The notes under the pieces were generated by a model. The model did not search any database and was not told the origin of the DNA. It saw nothing but the letters and a program-made list of their open reading frames with translations. Position numbers and translations under genes: made by a program. From the NCBI GenBank assembly GCA_013178155.1, contig JABLXH010000037.1:1-44438 (forward strand): a stretch of 44,438 nt of DNA, read 5' to 3'. This document shows, piece by piece, positions 27,473-34,738 of the stretch. The stretch comes from Armatimonadota bacterium. Lineage in GTDB: Bacteria; Armatimonadota; Zipacnadia; Zipacnadales; UBA11051. How positions within the stretch are numbered: the stretch's first letter is position 1; each line of letters starts with the position of its first letter.

Positions 27473-28585
27473 CTACGAGCTCTCAACAGCTTCCTGCACT
27501 GGCCAACGACGCGGGCCCACTAGGCCCTGACCGCAAGATTCCCGAACTATCAGTGGCATGGGCACCAGCTCCCGGCGCCAGGGACTGTCGTCACCCGCGA
27601 GACGTGCCCTCAGCATCTCAGCAGCGCGGGCAGAGAGCTGCTCCACGGGCTGACCGATGGTTGTCAGGGGCACAGGGAGATGAGAACACCATGGCTCGTC
27701 ATTGAACCCCACGATCGCCACATCTGCGGGAACCGAAAGGCCCACGTTGGCCAGTCCACGCATGGCACCAATGGCCACCAGGTCAGAGCCGCAGAACAAC
27801 GCCGTCACTTCCGGACAGCGCCGCAGCAGGTCCTGGGCAGCCAGGTATCCTGCCTGAACAGCCTGGGAGAGATAAGGTCGCTCCGGCGCGTACTCGACGT
27901 ACTGATCGATCGGTTGCTCATAGCGCTCGCTTATTCCGTGTTCATCCAGGGCGCGGCGATAGCCGACAATGCGGCCAAAGGTCTGGTCGGCGGAGGCCAG
28001 AAGACCGATGCAGCGATGCCCCAGCTTCAGAAGGTGGCTGACCGCTGCCTCCGCGGCCCTGACGCGGTCGGTGGAGATGGCATCGGCGGGCACAGCATCA
28101 CTGGGTAGCTGGTGGTGGTCCGCAATGAGGGTGTAGACGCCGCGATCCCAGAGTATGCCGCACAGGTCTTCCAGCAGCTCCAGGTGCCAGTTGGTGGCCA
28201 GGGAGCGGATGGCGACTGCCATCGGCGCCGACAGCAGCAGGCTGGCGGCGATCTTCTCGGCGGAGCCCAGATCCTGGAGGCTCTGGGCCGGGATGATCTG
28301 AGCTTGCAGACCCGCGTCCAGCAAGGCGCTGTGCAGCCGCAGCGCCTTGACGTTCATCATGTAATCTTCAGTGTAAGCCACCACGAGGGAGACCACGGCT
28401 GACCGGCCGATGGCAAGCGCTTGCGCATGGGGGTTGTGGTGGTAACCGAGGGCGTCGGCGATGCGACGGATGCGGGCCAGCGTTTCGGCCCGCACCATGG
28501 AGGAGCGGCTGGGGCTTAGCGCGCGCGAGACCGTCGCCTCTGAGACACCCGCTTGCCGGGCGATGTCCTTCAGTCTTACGTTCAC
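27473..28585 (-). CDS. LacI-family transcriptional repressor
   Basis: A GTG at 28585 starts the protein, with GGCAGGTGGACAGCG before it. The 370-aa product opens with VRLKDIARQAGVSEATVSRALS, the helix-turn-helix of the LacI/GalR family (residues 4-25), then the hinge-helix region HNPHAQALAIGRS. The periplasmic-binding-like effector domain follows (VVSLVVAYTEDYMM..., VTALFCGSDLVAIGAMRGLANVGL, DVAIVGFNDEPWCSHL, PLTTIGQPVEQLSARAAEML), all family hallmarks. The effector is presumably a sugar or sugar derivative. Its promoter carries a perfect LacI-type palindrome at the transcription start, so it is likely autoregulated. The divergent UroD-like/MDR/outer-membrane series is the natural second target. 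Confidence 0.93.
   Translation of the reverse strand: MNVRLKDIARQAGVSEATVSRALSPSRSSMVRAETLARIRRIADALGYHHNPHAQALAIGRSAVVSLVVAYTEDYMMNVKALRLHSALLDAGLQAQIIPAQSLQDLGSAEKIAASLLLSAPMAVAIRSLATNWHLELLEDLCGILWDRGVYTLIADHHQLPSDAVPADAISTDRVRAAEAAVSHLLKLGHRCIGLLASADQTFGRIVGYRRALDEHGISERYEQPIDQYVEYAPERPYLSQAVQAGYLAAQDLLRRCPEVTALFCGSDLVAIGAMRGLANVGLSVPADVAIVGFNDEPWCSHLPVPLTTIGQPVEQLSARAAEMLRARLAGDDSPWRRELVPMPLIVRESCGQGLVGPRRWPVQEAVESS
28413..28424. promoter_or_regulatory. Possible auxiliary LacI-type operator inside lacI
   Basis: GCAAGCGCTTGC is a perfect 12-bp palindrome that repeats the core of the main operator about 200 bases away. It encodes the hinge-helix residues AQALA, so it may be there for coding reasons alone. 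The spacing would allow repressor looping. Confidence 0.25.
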
Positions 28586-28611
28586 CGCTGTCCACCTGCC
28601 GAAGCGACAAA

Positions 28612-28625
28612 TGCAAGCGCTTGCA
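28612..28625. promoter_or_regulatory. LacI-family operator (14-bp perfect palindrome)
   Basis: TGCAAGCGCTTGCA is a perfect palindrome with the central CG step typical of LacI/GalR operators. It lies 26 bases upstream of the lacI start codon and about 145 bases before the divergent UroD-like gene. It overlaps the expected transcription start of the lacI promoter, which indicates repression by blocking initiation. Confidence 0.8.
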
Positions 28626-28629
28626 GCAG

Positions 28630-28658
28630 AGTATAAAGACCCACTGGTGCTCTGTCAA
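28630..28658 (-). promoter_or_regulatory. Sigma-70-type promoter of the lacI-family gene
   Basis: On the minus strand TTGACA (28658-28653) and TATACT (28635-28630) are separated by exactly 17 bases. This is a perfect -35 and a 5/6 -10, the best promoter match in the window. The start site would fall near 28623, inside the palindromic operator. Confidence 0.8.
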
Positions 28659-28768
28659 GCTCCTTGTCCGAGCGTGAAGGTGCCTGGGGCTCTCGGCGGC
28701 GAACTCCACCTTACGCTGGCCCGGGCTCAGAGCCCTCGCCAACCACGTTACGCCAGAGGGCAGTGTCC

Positions 28769-29719
28769 ATGTCTGATGACCGCATGAAGGCCATGAACTT
28801 CGAGTACCCTGACTACATCCCCGTATCGGTGGGCATCCTGCCCGCGGCCTGGATCAAGTACCGCGAGCGACTGGACGAGATCATCCGGCAGCACCCGGTC
28901 ATCTTCGGCCAGCAGGGGCCCGACCCGCGCGACTATGACTACGTCCCCGAGACCTATGCCGCAGGGGAACATGTGGACGCCTGGGGCTGCGTGTGGAGCA
29001 ACATCAAGCATGGCGCCGAGTCTATCGTCACCGGCCACCCGGTGCCGACCCGCGAGGCGGTCCACACTTTCCAGCCCCCGCCCCCGGGTTCAGGCATCAA
29101 GCATGGTTTCATGTGGCTGATCCTGGCGGATCTGCGTGGCTTCGAGGAGCTGATGATAGACTTTGCTGAAGACGCCCCGGAGCTGCAGATACTGATTGAC
29201 AAGGTCCTGGAGTACAACTGCGGCGAGATCGCGCGGATGCTGGAAAGCAGGCCCGAGATCCAGTATTTCGGCGATGACCTGGGGATGCAGGACCGCCTGG
29301 CCATCGGCGAGCACAAGTGGCGCAAGTACCTCAAGCCCTGCTACGCCCGCATGTACGCCATGTGCCACGAGGTGGGGACGAAGGTCTACATGCACACCGA
29401 CGGGCATATCGTGCCGATCATCAAGGACCTCATCGAGTGCGGTGTGGATGTGCTCAACCCGCAGATCCGGGCCAACGGCCTGGACAATCTGGTGCGGGAG
29501 TGCAAGGGCAAGGTCTGCGTGAGCCTCGACCTGGACCGCCAGCTCTTCCCCTTCGCGACCCCGGAAGAGATTGACGCCCACATCCGCGAGTGCGTCGCCG
29601 CTCTGGGCAGCCCCGAAGGCGGCCTGTGGCTGACCGCCGAGGTCGGCCCCGATGTACCGCTGGAGAACATCGAGGCCATCTGCGCGGCCCTGGAGAGGTA
29701 TCGGGGTTATTTCCGCTAG
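28769..29719 (+). CDS. Uroporphyrinogen decarboxylase-like (UroD superfamily) protein
   Basis: The ATG at 28769 follows AGAGGG at eight bases; an in-frame frame open from 28664 lacks coding character. The product is 316 aa, cytosolic. YFGDDLGMQDRLAIGEHKWRKYLKPCYARMY, then KVYMHTDGHIVPIIKDLIECGVDVLNPQ and LWLTAEVGPDVPLENIEAICAALERY, is the standard C-terminal half of UroD-superfamily barrels. The haem enzyme's substrate-binding signatures are not evident, and the His-x-Cys zinc motif of MtaA/MtbA methyltransferases is replaced by HTDGH. This type is common in sugar-degrading planctomycete-like bacteria, where it is suspected to act on methylated or small carbon compounds rather than porphyrin. 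It heads the series divergent from the LacI repressor. Confidence 0.8.
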   Translation: MSDDRMKAMNFEYPDYIPVSVGILPAAWIKYRERLDEIIRQHPVIFGQQGPDPRDYDYVPETYAAGEHVDAWGCVWSNIKHGAESIVTGHPVPTREAVHTFQPPPPGSGIKHGFMWLILADLRGFEELMIDFAEDAPELQILIDKVLEYNCGEIARMLESRPEIQYFGDDLGMQDRLAIGEHKWRKYLKPCYARMYAMCHEVGTKVYMHTDGHIVPIIKDLIECGVDVLNPQIRANGLDNLVRECKGKVCVSLDLDRQLFPFATPEEIDAHIRECVAALGSPEGGLWLTAEVGPDVPLENIEAICAALERYRGYFR

Positions 29720-29781
29720 GCGCAGTACTGGCCACATACGACTGGTCACGCGAGCCAATGTCGTCCGGGAGGAATGTGTCC

Positions 29782-30789
29782 ATGCTAGTCGCCGCCATCT
29801 TCGGTCCGGGGCAGGGCGGGTTGGTCGAAGTTCCCGACCCACAACCGAAGGACGACATCGTCGTCGTCAAGGTCCATGCCGCGCCGATGTGCACCGAGTT
29901 CAAGGCCTTCCGCGAAGGCCATGTGACCCAGACGCTCGGGCACGAGGCCGCCGGCGAGGTTGTGGCTGTCGACAAGGCCACGCAGGTGCGGGTGGGTGAT
30001 CGCGTTGTCGTTCAGCCTCAGCACCCCTGCGGCAAGTGCGCTCTTTGCGAGGGCGGCAACTACATTCACTGCGAGCACAACCGTGACGTGCTGGCCGAGA
30101 CCGGCAGCGCGGCGGGCACCGCCACCTATGCCCAGTATGTGCTCAAGTCCGAGCGCCTGCTGACGCCCATCCCCGACGGCATGAGCTACGACCACGCGGC
30201 CATGGCCTGTTGCGGCCTGGGGCCGACCTTCGGGGCCATGCAGCTCATGGCCGTGGACGCCTTCGACACGGTGCTCATCACGGGCCTGGGCCCCGTCGGT
30301 CTGGGCGGGGTCATCGGGGCGCGGTACCGGGGCGCGCGGGTCATCGGAGTGGATGGCCACCCCTACCGCGCGGCCTTGGCCCGGGACCTGGGCGCGGCGG
30401 CAGTCATCAACCCCCAGGACCCCGACGCCGTGCGCCAGGTTCTGGATCTCACCGGCGGCCTTGGCGCCGACAAGTCCATCGAGACCAGCGGGACCGCACC
30501 GGCCAAACCCTTCCTCATGGACGCCACCCGCCGCAAGGGCCACATCGCCTTTGTGGGTTGGGAAGGACAGGTAGATGCGGGCCAGATCGTCCTTAAGGGC
30601 CTGACGATCCACGGGGCCTGGCACTACAACCTGTACGACGCCGGGCGTCTGCTGCGTATCATCGCCGACTCGGGGGCCCAACTGGATCGCCTCATCACCC
30701 ACCGCTTCCCCTTGAGCCAGGTCCAGGAAGCCTGGGAGCTGCAACTGACCGGCAACTGTGGGAAGGTGGTGCTGCACCCGTGGGCATAG
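29782..30789 (+). CDS. Zinc-dependent MDR dehydrogenase (threonine/sorbitol dehydrogenase-like)
   Basis: The ATG at 29782 lies eight bases after GGGAGGA; an in-frame ATG at 29758 lacks a ribosome site. The product is 335 aa. Candidate catalytic-zinc ligands are Cys37 (APMCTEF) and His54-Glu55 (LGHEAAGE). The structural-zinc lobe is complete: Cys83, 86, 89 and 97 in HPCGKCALCEGGNYIHC. The Rossmann dinucleotide loop is GLGPVGLGG (168-176), with VIGVDGHPYR supplying the acidic NAD-selecting residue. These enzymes oxidise secondary alcohols of polyols, sugars or amino acids with NAD+. It overlaps the following barrel gene and follows the UroD-like gene by 62 bases, so the two enzymes probably act in one pathway under the LacI repressor. 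Confidence 0.9.
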   Translation: MLVAAIFGPGQGGLVEVPDPQPKDDIVVVKVHAAPMCTEFKAFREGHVTQTLGHEAAGEVVAVDKATQVRVGDRVVVQPQHPCGKCALCEGGNYIHCEHNRDVLAETGSAAGTATYAQYVLKSERLLTPIPDGMSYDHAAMACCGLGPTFGAMQLMAVDAFDTVLITGLGPVGLGGVIGARYRGARVIGVDGHPYRAALARDLGAAAVINPQDPDAVRQVLDLTGGLGADKSIETSGTAPAKPFLMDATRRKGHIAFVGWEGQVDAGQIVLKGLTIHGAWHYNLYDAGRLLRIIADSGAQLDRLITHRFPLSQVQEAWELQLTGNCGKVVLHPWA

Positions 30790-32765
30790 GCCGGGGGCAT
30801 CGACTCTGGAGTACCTGCTGGCTGTGGCTTGCGGTAAAAGCGCTAGCCTTTGCCGCAGAAGGTGACGTGGAGCAGCTAAGGGCGGTGCGGTTCGCGGAGC
30901 CCCCGGTCCTGGATGGCGACCTGAGCGATCCCTGCTGGCAGAGAGCCCCGGCTATCACGAACTTTCTGGAGCATGAGACCGGGGGACCTCCCAGCGAGCC
31001 GACCACCATGTGGCTGGGGTATGACGGACACTATGTTTACTGGGCCGTGCACGCCAGGGACTCCGTACCCTCGCAGATCTGCGCGGTGCAGAAGAAGCGC
31101 GGCGGCGACCTGTGGAGCGACGACCGCGTGACCCTGAGTCTGGACACGTACCGAAGCCACCAGGAGGCCTACCGATTCACCTTCAACCCCTGCGGCACGC
31201 AGACCGAGGAGATCCCGGCCGGCGCGGCCGACAAGACCGAATGGCGCGGAGACTGGGAGGTGGTGGCGAAGATCGTCAGTGACGGCTGGGTCGGCGAGGC
31301 CCGCATCCCCTTGCGCATCTTGCGCTATCCGCCGGGAGCCGACGCCTTCTGTGTGATGGCGACGCGTCGGATCGCCCGCCTGCAGGAGATGGTCGCCTGG
31401 CCCTACGAGGGTTTCGTGCGAGCGGAGCGGCAGGCGGTATGGGGACCACTGGAGCTGCCCAAGCCCAGGCCCCGCTTCACCACAATGCTCCATGCCGTGC
31501 CACAGTGGCGCGAGGGCAGCACGGCGCTTAGCGTCGGCGTCGATTCGCGGGTCGTGATGCCGTCGGGCATGACGGGCTTGCTCAGCGTCAACCCCGATTT
31601 CGAGGATGTGGCGCAGGAGGTGGAGAGCATTGACTTCACCTATACCGAGCGGCGTCTGGATGATGCCCGTCCCTTCTTTGTGGAGGGGCGCGGGTTCTAC
31701 CCCGATGACAACGTCTTTTACTCCCGCCGCCTGGAGGACATGGATGTCGGCCTGAAGTACTTCGGTCGTGTTGGCAACGACCGCGTCGGTGTGCTGGATG
31801 CCTGGACCCCTGGCAGCCGCCACACCATGGTCGGCAACTGGGTCCATGAGTTCACCACCCGCTCCAATGCCACGTTGGTCGCGGTGTTGGACGACAACGA
31901 GGGCGAGACCAGTGGCCAGTTTGGCGCGGAGGTCACCCTGGGCACGACGGTCGGTGAAAAGGGTGGAAAGAACGTCTCAGCGGAGCTCTTTACGACCACC
32001 GTGCCGGGCCAGCCGGGGTCGCGCCAACGCTGGTCGGTGGGGGGCTACTACGGTCCACCCAGCGGGCAAAGCGGTATCTGGGCCAACTATGGCCGCGTGG
32101 ACGAGGGCTTCGCGCCCACCACGGCCTACTTCCCCGAGAACGGGTTCACGCGCTGGAACGTGGGCCTCTGGGCCAACAGGGAGTTCCGCACGGGCCGACT
32201 GCGTAGCTACTACTTCGAGGGGGGACTGAACTGGCGCGATCGGCTGGATGGCAGCACCTTCGACCATGAGCTCTGGTCCTGGGCGGGCTGTGAGCTGCGA
32301 AGCCACTGGAGTTTCGGCCTTAGCGCCTCTCGCAACGACCGCCCTCCCTACAAGGACCACACCGAGGGCATGTACGTGTCGTGGAACACCGACGACATCT
32401 ACCGGGGCGGCAACGCCTCCGCCACCATCGGCAAGCGTGCCGGGGGCGATTACCGCTACATCGAGGTCGGCCAGGGCTTCCGCCTGTCCGAGCGCTGGGC
32501 CCTGCGCGCCAACGCCTCCTGGTTCAGTCTCGACCTGCCGACCGGCCCCATCAGCAACCGTCAGTTGATCGTCACGGCTACCTGCGAGCTAGACCCGGAG
32601 AACACCTTCAGTGCCCGGCTCGTTGACAATACCGAGGGCAGCAACGTCTACGCATCCTACCGCCGCAAGGTGCGCCAGGGCATGGACCTCTATATCATTG
32701 CCGGCGACCCCAACGCCGAGGAGACCACCGAGCGTCTGGCCACCAAGGCGGTGTGGGCGTTCTAA
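30780..32765 (+). CDS. CBM9-like domain plus DUF5916-type outer-membrane beta-barrel protein
   Basis: A GTG at 30780, overlapping the end of the MDR gene by 10 bases, starts a signal peptide (GHRLWSTCWLWLAVKALAFA). The protein is 661 aa. Residues about 30-220 are a CBM9/DOMON-like sandwich (PVLDGDLSDPCWQRAPAIT, MWLGYDGHYVYWAVHARDS, GEARIPLRILRY). The typical DUF5916 joint follows (SGMTGLLSVNPDFEDV ... RRLDDARPFFVEGRGFY). The rest alternates polar and aromatic residues in amphipathic strands and ends KAVWAF with a terminal Phe, the outer-membrane barrel insertion signal. It is the best evidence here for an outer membrane. A role in binding or passing glycans at the surface is inferred from the CBM9 domain. 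Placement in the UroD/MDR series suggests it handles the same substrate. Confidence 0.8.
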   Translation: MGIGRGHRLWSTCWLWLAVKALAFAAEGDVEQLRAVRFAEPPVLDGDLSDPCWQRAPAITNFLEHETGGPPSEPTTMWLGYDGHYVYWAVHARDSVPSQICAVQKKRGGDLWSDDRVTLSLDTYRSHQEAYRFTFNPCGTQTEEIPAGAADKTEWRGDWEVVAKIVSDGWVGEARIPLRILRYPPGADAFCVMATRRIARLQEMVAWPYEGFVRAERQAVWGPLELPKPRPRFTTMLHAVPQWREGSTALSVGVDSRVVMPSGMTGLLSVNPDFEDVAQEVESIDFTYTERRLDDARPFFVEGRGFYPDDNVFYSRRLEDMDVGLKYFGRVGNDRVGVLDAWTPGSRHTMVGNWVHEFTTRSNATLVAVLDDNEGETSGQFGAEVTLGTTVGEKGGKNVSAELFTTTVPGQPGSRQRWSVGGYYGPPSGQSGIWANYGRVDEGFAPTTAYFPENGFTRWNVGLWANREFRTGRLRSYYFEGGLNWRDRLDGSTFDHELWSWAGCELRSHWSFGLSASRNDRPPYKDHTEGMYVSWNTDDIYRGGNASATIGKRAGGDYRYIEVGQGFRLSERWALRANASWFSLDLPTGPISNRQLIVTATCELDPENTFSARLVDNTEGSNVYASYRRKVRQGMDLYIIAGDPNAEETTERLATKAVWAF

Positions 32766-32818
32766 CCCGGGTTCCGATACGAGCGGTCACCAGACCGCGA
32801 TCCAATTGGAGGCTAGCC

Positions 32819-33757
32819 ATGACCCGCCTCATCTCGCTATCGGCGCTGCTGGTGTTTCTGCCATTGACCGTCGCCACCGCTCAGGAAACCCAGGAGGGCA
32901 TCACCGTGGTCGCCACTGCCGTCAACCCTGACCCCGAGAAGCTGCCGACCCTCAGCGTCTACCAGGACAGCGCCTTCAGCCAGGGCCAGACGCTGACGAT
33001 GGTTCGCGCCGCCTTCCCCAACGTACCGGGCTTCGTCTGTGACTCGTGGTGTTACGAAAGCCCGGTGGACTTCCTCGACGCCGCGCCGCTCGACGGTGGA
33101 GCCATGCAACTTCGTCACCGCCTGCGGGACAATCCGGACGTACTGCTGGTGACGGTCGTAACACCGGAGGAGGGCGCGGTGGAGTTCAACGCCCGGGTGG
33201 AGCTGGCGACGCCCGGGCAGGGCACGCTGCCCGCCAACCCGCTGGTCCCCAACCTTTGCTGGCAGGTGCGGCACGCCCCCGGCTTCGCCAGCCGTCCCGA
33301 CCCCTACCCCGAGTTCGTCAAGCGCTGCTTCATCTTCACCCCCCAGGGCCGGACCTTCCTCGACCAGACCACCCGCCGCCTGATTCCCTGCCGCCCGCCC
33401 GAGGACGAGTACAACAACCCGCCCTGGGTGCAGATGTACGTGGGCGTCTGGCAGGAGATACCGCAGGCCACGCCGACCAGTTGGTCTGACACCAGCCCCG
33501 ACCGTTACACCACCCCGATCATCGGCGTCGTCTCGCGGGATGGCAAGTACCTGGCCGCGCTGGGTAACGGCTCCGCGAGCCTCATGTGCCAGGCCTGGCA
33601 TGACTGCCTGCACAACAACCCGCCGTGGGTTCCGGCAGACGCCCCGGTCGCCGACCGGCGCTGGCGGCTGAAGGTCTACGTCATGGACAACGACCCGGAG
33701 AAGCTGCTGGAGCGGGTGACCAAGGACTTCCCGACGGCAAAGGTGAGGGGGGAGTGA
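32819..33757 (+). CDS. Secreted cysteine-containing protein of unknown function
   Basis: The ATG at 32819 follows TTGGAGGCTAGCC and starts a clear signal peptide (MTRLISLSALLVFLPLTVATAQE). The 312-aa product is beta-rich, with paired cysteines in GFVCDSWCYES and SLMCQAWHDCLHNN plus single ones at NLCWQ, KRCFIF and IPCRP, so disulfides in the periplasm or outside are likely. Trp/His-rich segments (DSWCYES, WHDCLHNNPPW) could form a ligand pocket. No family signature is recognised. It follows the outer-membrane barrel gene by 53 bases and probably belongs to the same transcript. Confidence 0.7.
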   Translation: MTRLISLSALLVFLPLTVATAQETQEGITVVATAVNPDPEKLPTLSVYQDSAFSQGQTLTMVRAAFPNVPGFVCDSWCYESPVDFLDAAPLDGGAMQLRHRLRDNPDVLLVTVVTPEEGAVEFNARVELATPGQGTLPANPLVPNLCWQVRHAPGFASRPDPYPEFVKRCFIFTPQGRTFLDQTTRRLIPCRPPEDEYNNPPWVQMYVGVWQEIPQATPTSWSDTSPDRYTTPIIGVVSRDGKYLAALGNGSASLMCQAWHDCLHNNPPWVPADAPVADRRWRLKVYVMDNDPEKLLERVTKDFPTAKVRGE

Positions 33758-33845
33758 GAGGACAGCGCCAGGCGGATGCGGCTGTGGCGACTAGGTAGAT
33801 CCGCCTTCCGTCGGTCTCGGTGTGCACTGCTACAGGAGGTCTTGG

Positions 33846-34598
33846 TTGAGCGCGAGGCAGTTGGTTTACATGGACGAATCCGGGGACGCGGGTTTCAAGC
33901 TCGACAGGGGATCGAGCCCCGCCTTGGTCATTGCCGGTGTAATCTTCGATGACCCGGCCGATGCCCAGGCCACCGCCGACCGCATAGAGTTGCTGAGGGT
34001 GCAGTCTGGCCGAAGCTCGCGCTACCAGTTCCACTTCACCGATATGGATCGCCGCTCACGTGAGGACTTCTTCCGCGCGGTGCGCCTCTTTCCGTTCCGC
34101 GTGCGCGCTATTGTGATGGCGAAGGACCGTATCTACCCCGACAGTATGCTGCGCCGCCGCGGCGACTACTCTTACAGCTACACAGCTAAGATGCTGCTCA
34201 AGCATACCTTTGGCATGGTGGAGGAGGCGAAGCTCTTTGTGGACGGAGAGGCGGGGCGCCAGTCATTGCGTGAGATGGTCTCGTATCTTCGCCGGGAGTG
34301 CAACACGCCGGGGCTCAGGGTCATCAGGGAGGTGAGGTTCGTCCCGAAACGCGAGGGCAACGTCCTGCTGCAACTTGCCGACATGGTCACCAGCGGAATC
34401 GCCCGGTCATACCGAACGGACAAATCCGACCACAGGGTCTACCGAGAACTGATACAGCCACGACTGGAGGACGTGTGGGAGTTCGGACATCCTAAGAAAC
34501 CAGAAGTGAGACGGCCCCGTGACCTATCCTGCCATCAGCAGGCACGCGCTCCATTCGGAGACAGTTCGGACTACGGGGCCTCGGTAGTCTCATTGTAA
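33846..34598 (+). CDS. DUF3800-domain protein
   Basis: A TTG at 33846, six bases after AGGAGG, opens LSARQLVYMDESGDAGF; the YxDESGD motif is the hallmark of DUF3800, a compact RNase-H-like fold with conserved acidic residues. Supporting motifs are SPALVIAGVIFDD, YQFHFTDMD, LFVDGE and NVLLQLADMVTSGIARSY, the last being the conserved QLAD helix. The protein is 250 aa. DUF3800 proteins often sit in mobile or defence settings and their activity is not established. No other defence gene is nearby. The final 30 residues after DVWEFG look unrelated to the family and are encoded over an inverted repeat, so the natural stop may have been lost. Confidence 0.8.
   Translation: MSARQLVYMDESGDAGFKLDRGSSPALVIAGVIFDDPADAQATADRIELLRVQSGRSSRYQFHFTDMDRRSREDFFRAVRLFPFRVRAIVMAKDRIYPDSMLRRRGDYSYSYTAKMLLKHTFGMVEEAKLFVDGEAGRQSLREMVSYLRRECNTPGLRVIREVRFVPKREGNVLLQLADMVTSGIARSYRTDKSDHRVYRELIQPRLEDVWEFGHPKKPEVRRPRDLSCHQQARAPFGDSSDYGASVVSL
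34569..34589 (+). terminator. Hairpin at the 3' end of the DUF3800 gene
   Basis: GACTAC (34569-34574) pairs with GTAGTC (34584-34589) around a nine-base loop. The same bases can instead pair with GGCCCCGT at 34513-34520, giving two exclusive structures. It may be a weak terminator or structured RNA; it lies inside the reading frame's last codons. Confidence 0.3.
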
Positions 34599-34738
34599 CC
34601 AAAATGGGAGAGCTGTCAATACCGATAGAACATAAGTTCCATTCGCCCTTACAGAACTGCCAAGCGTCCAGCGGACGCAGGACACCCCTCTACCCTCAGC
34701 GAATCCCTCTCTCAACTCTCCCTGGGAGCGTCACCACC

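Noticed and set aside
28769-29719. Calling the UroD-like gene hemE
   Set aside because: The N-terminal substrate-binding signatures of the haem enzyme are not seen and the context is sugar-related with no other haem gene.
30834-30850. AAAAGCGCTAGCC, resembling a LacI-type half site, at the start of the outer-membrane barrel gene
   Set aside because: It is not a palindrome beyond AGCGCT and it encodes the signal peptide; the match to the 28612 operator is too poor.
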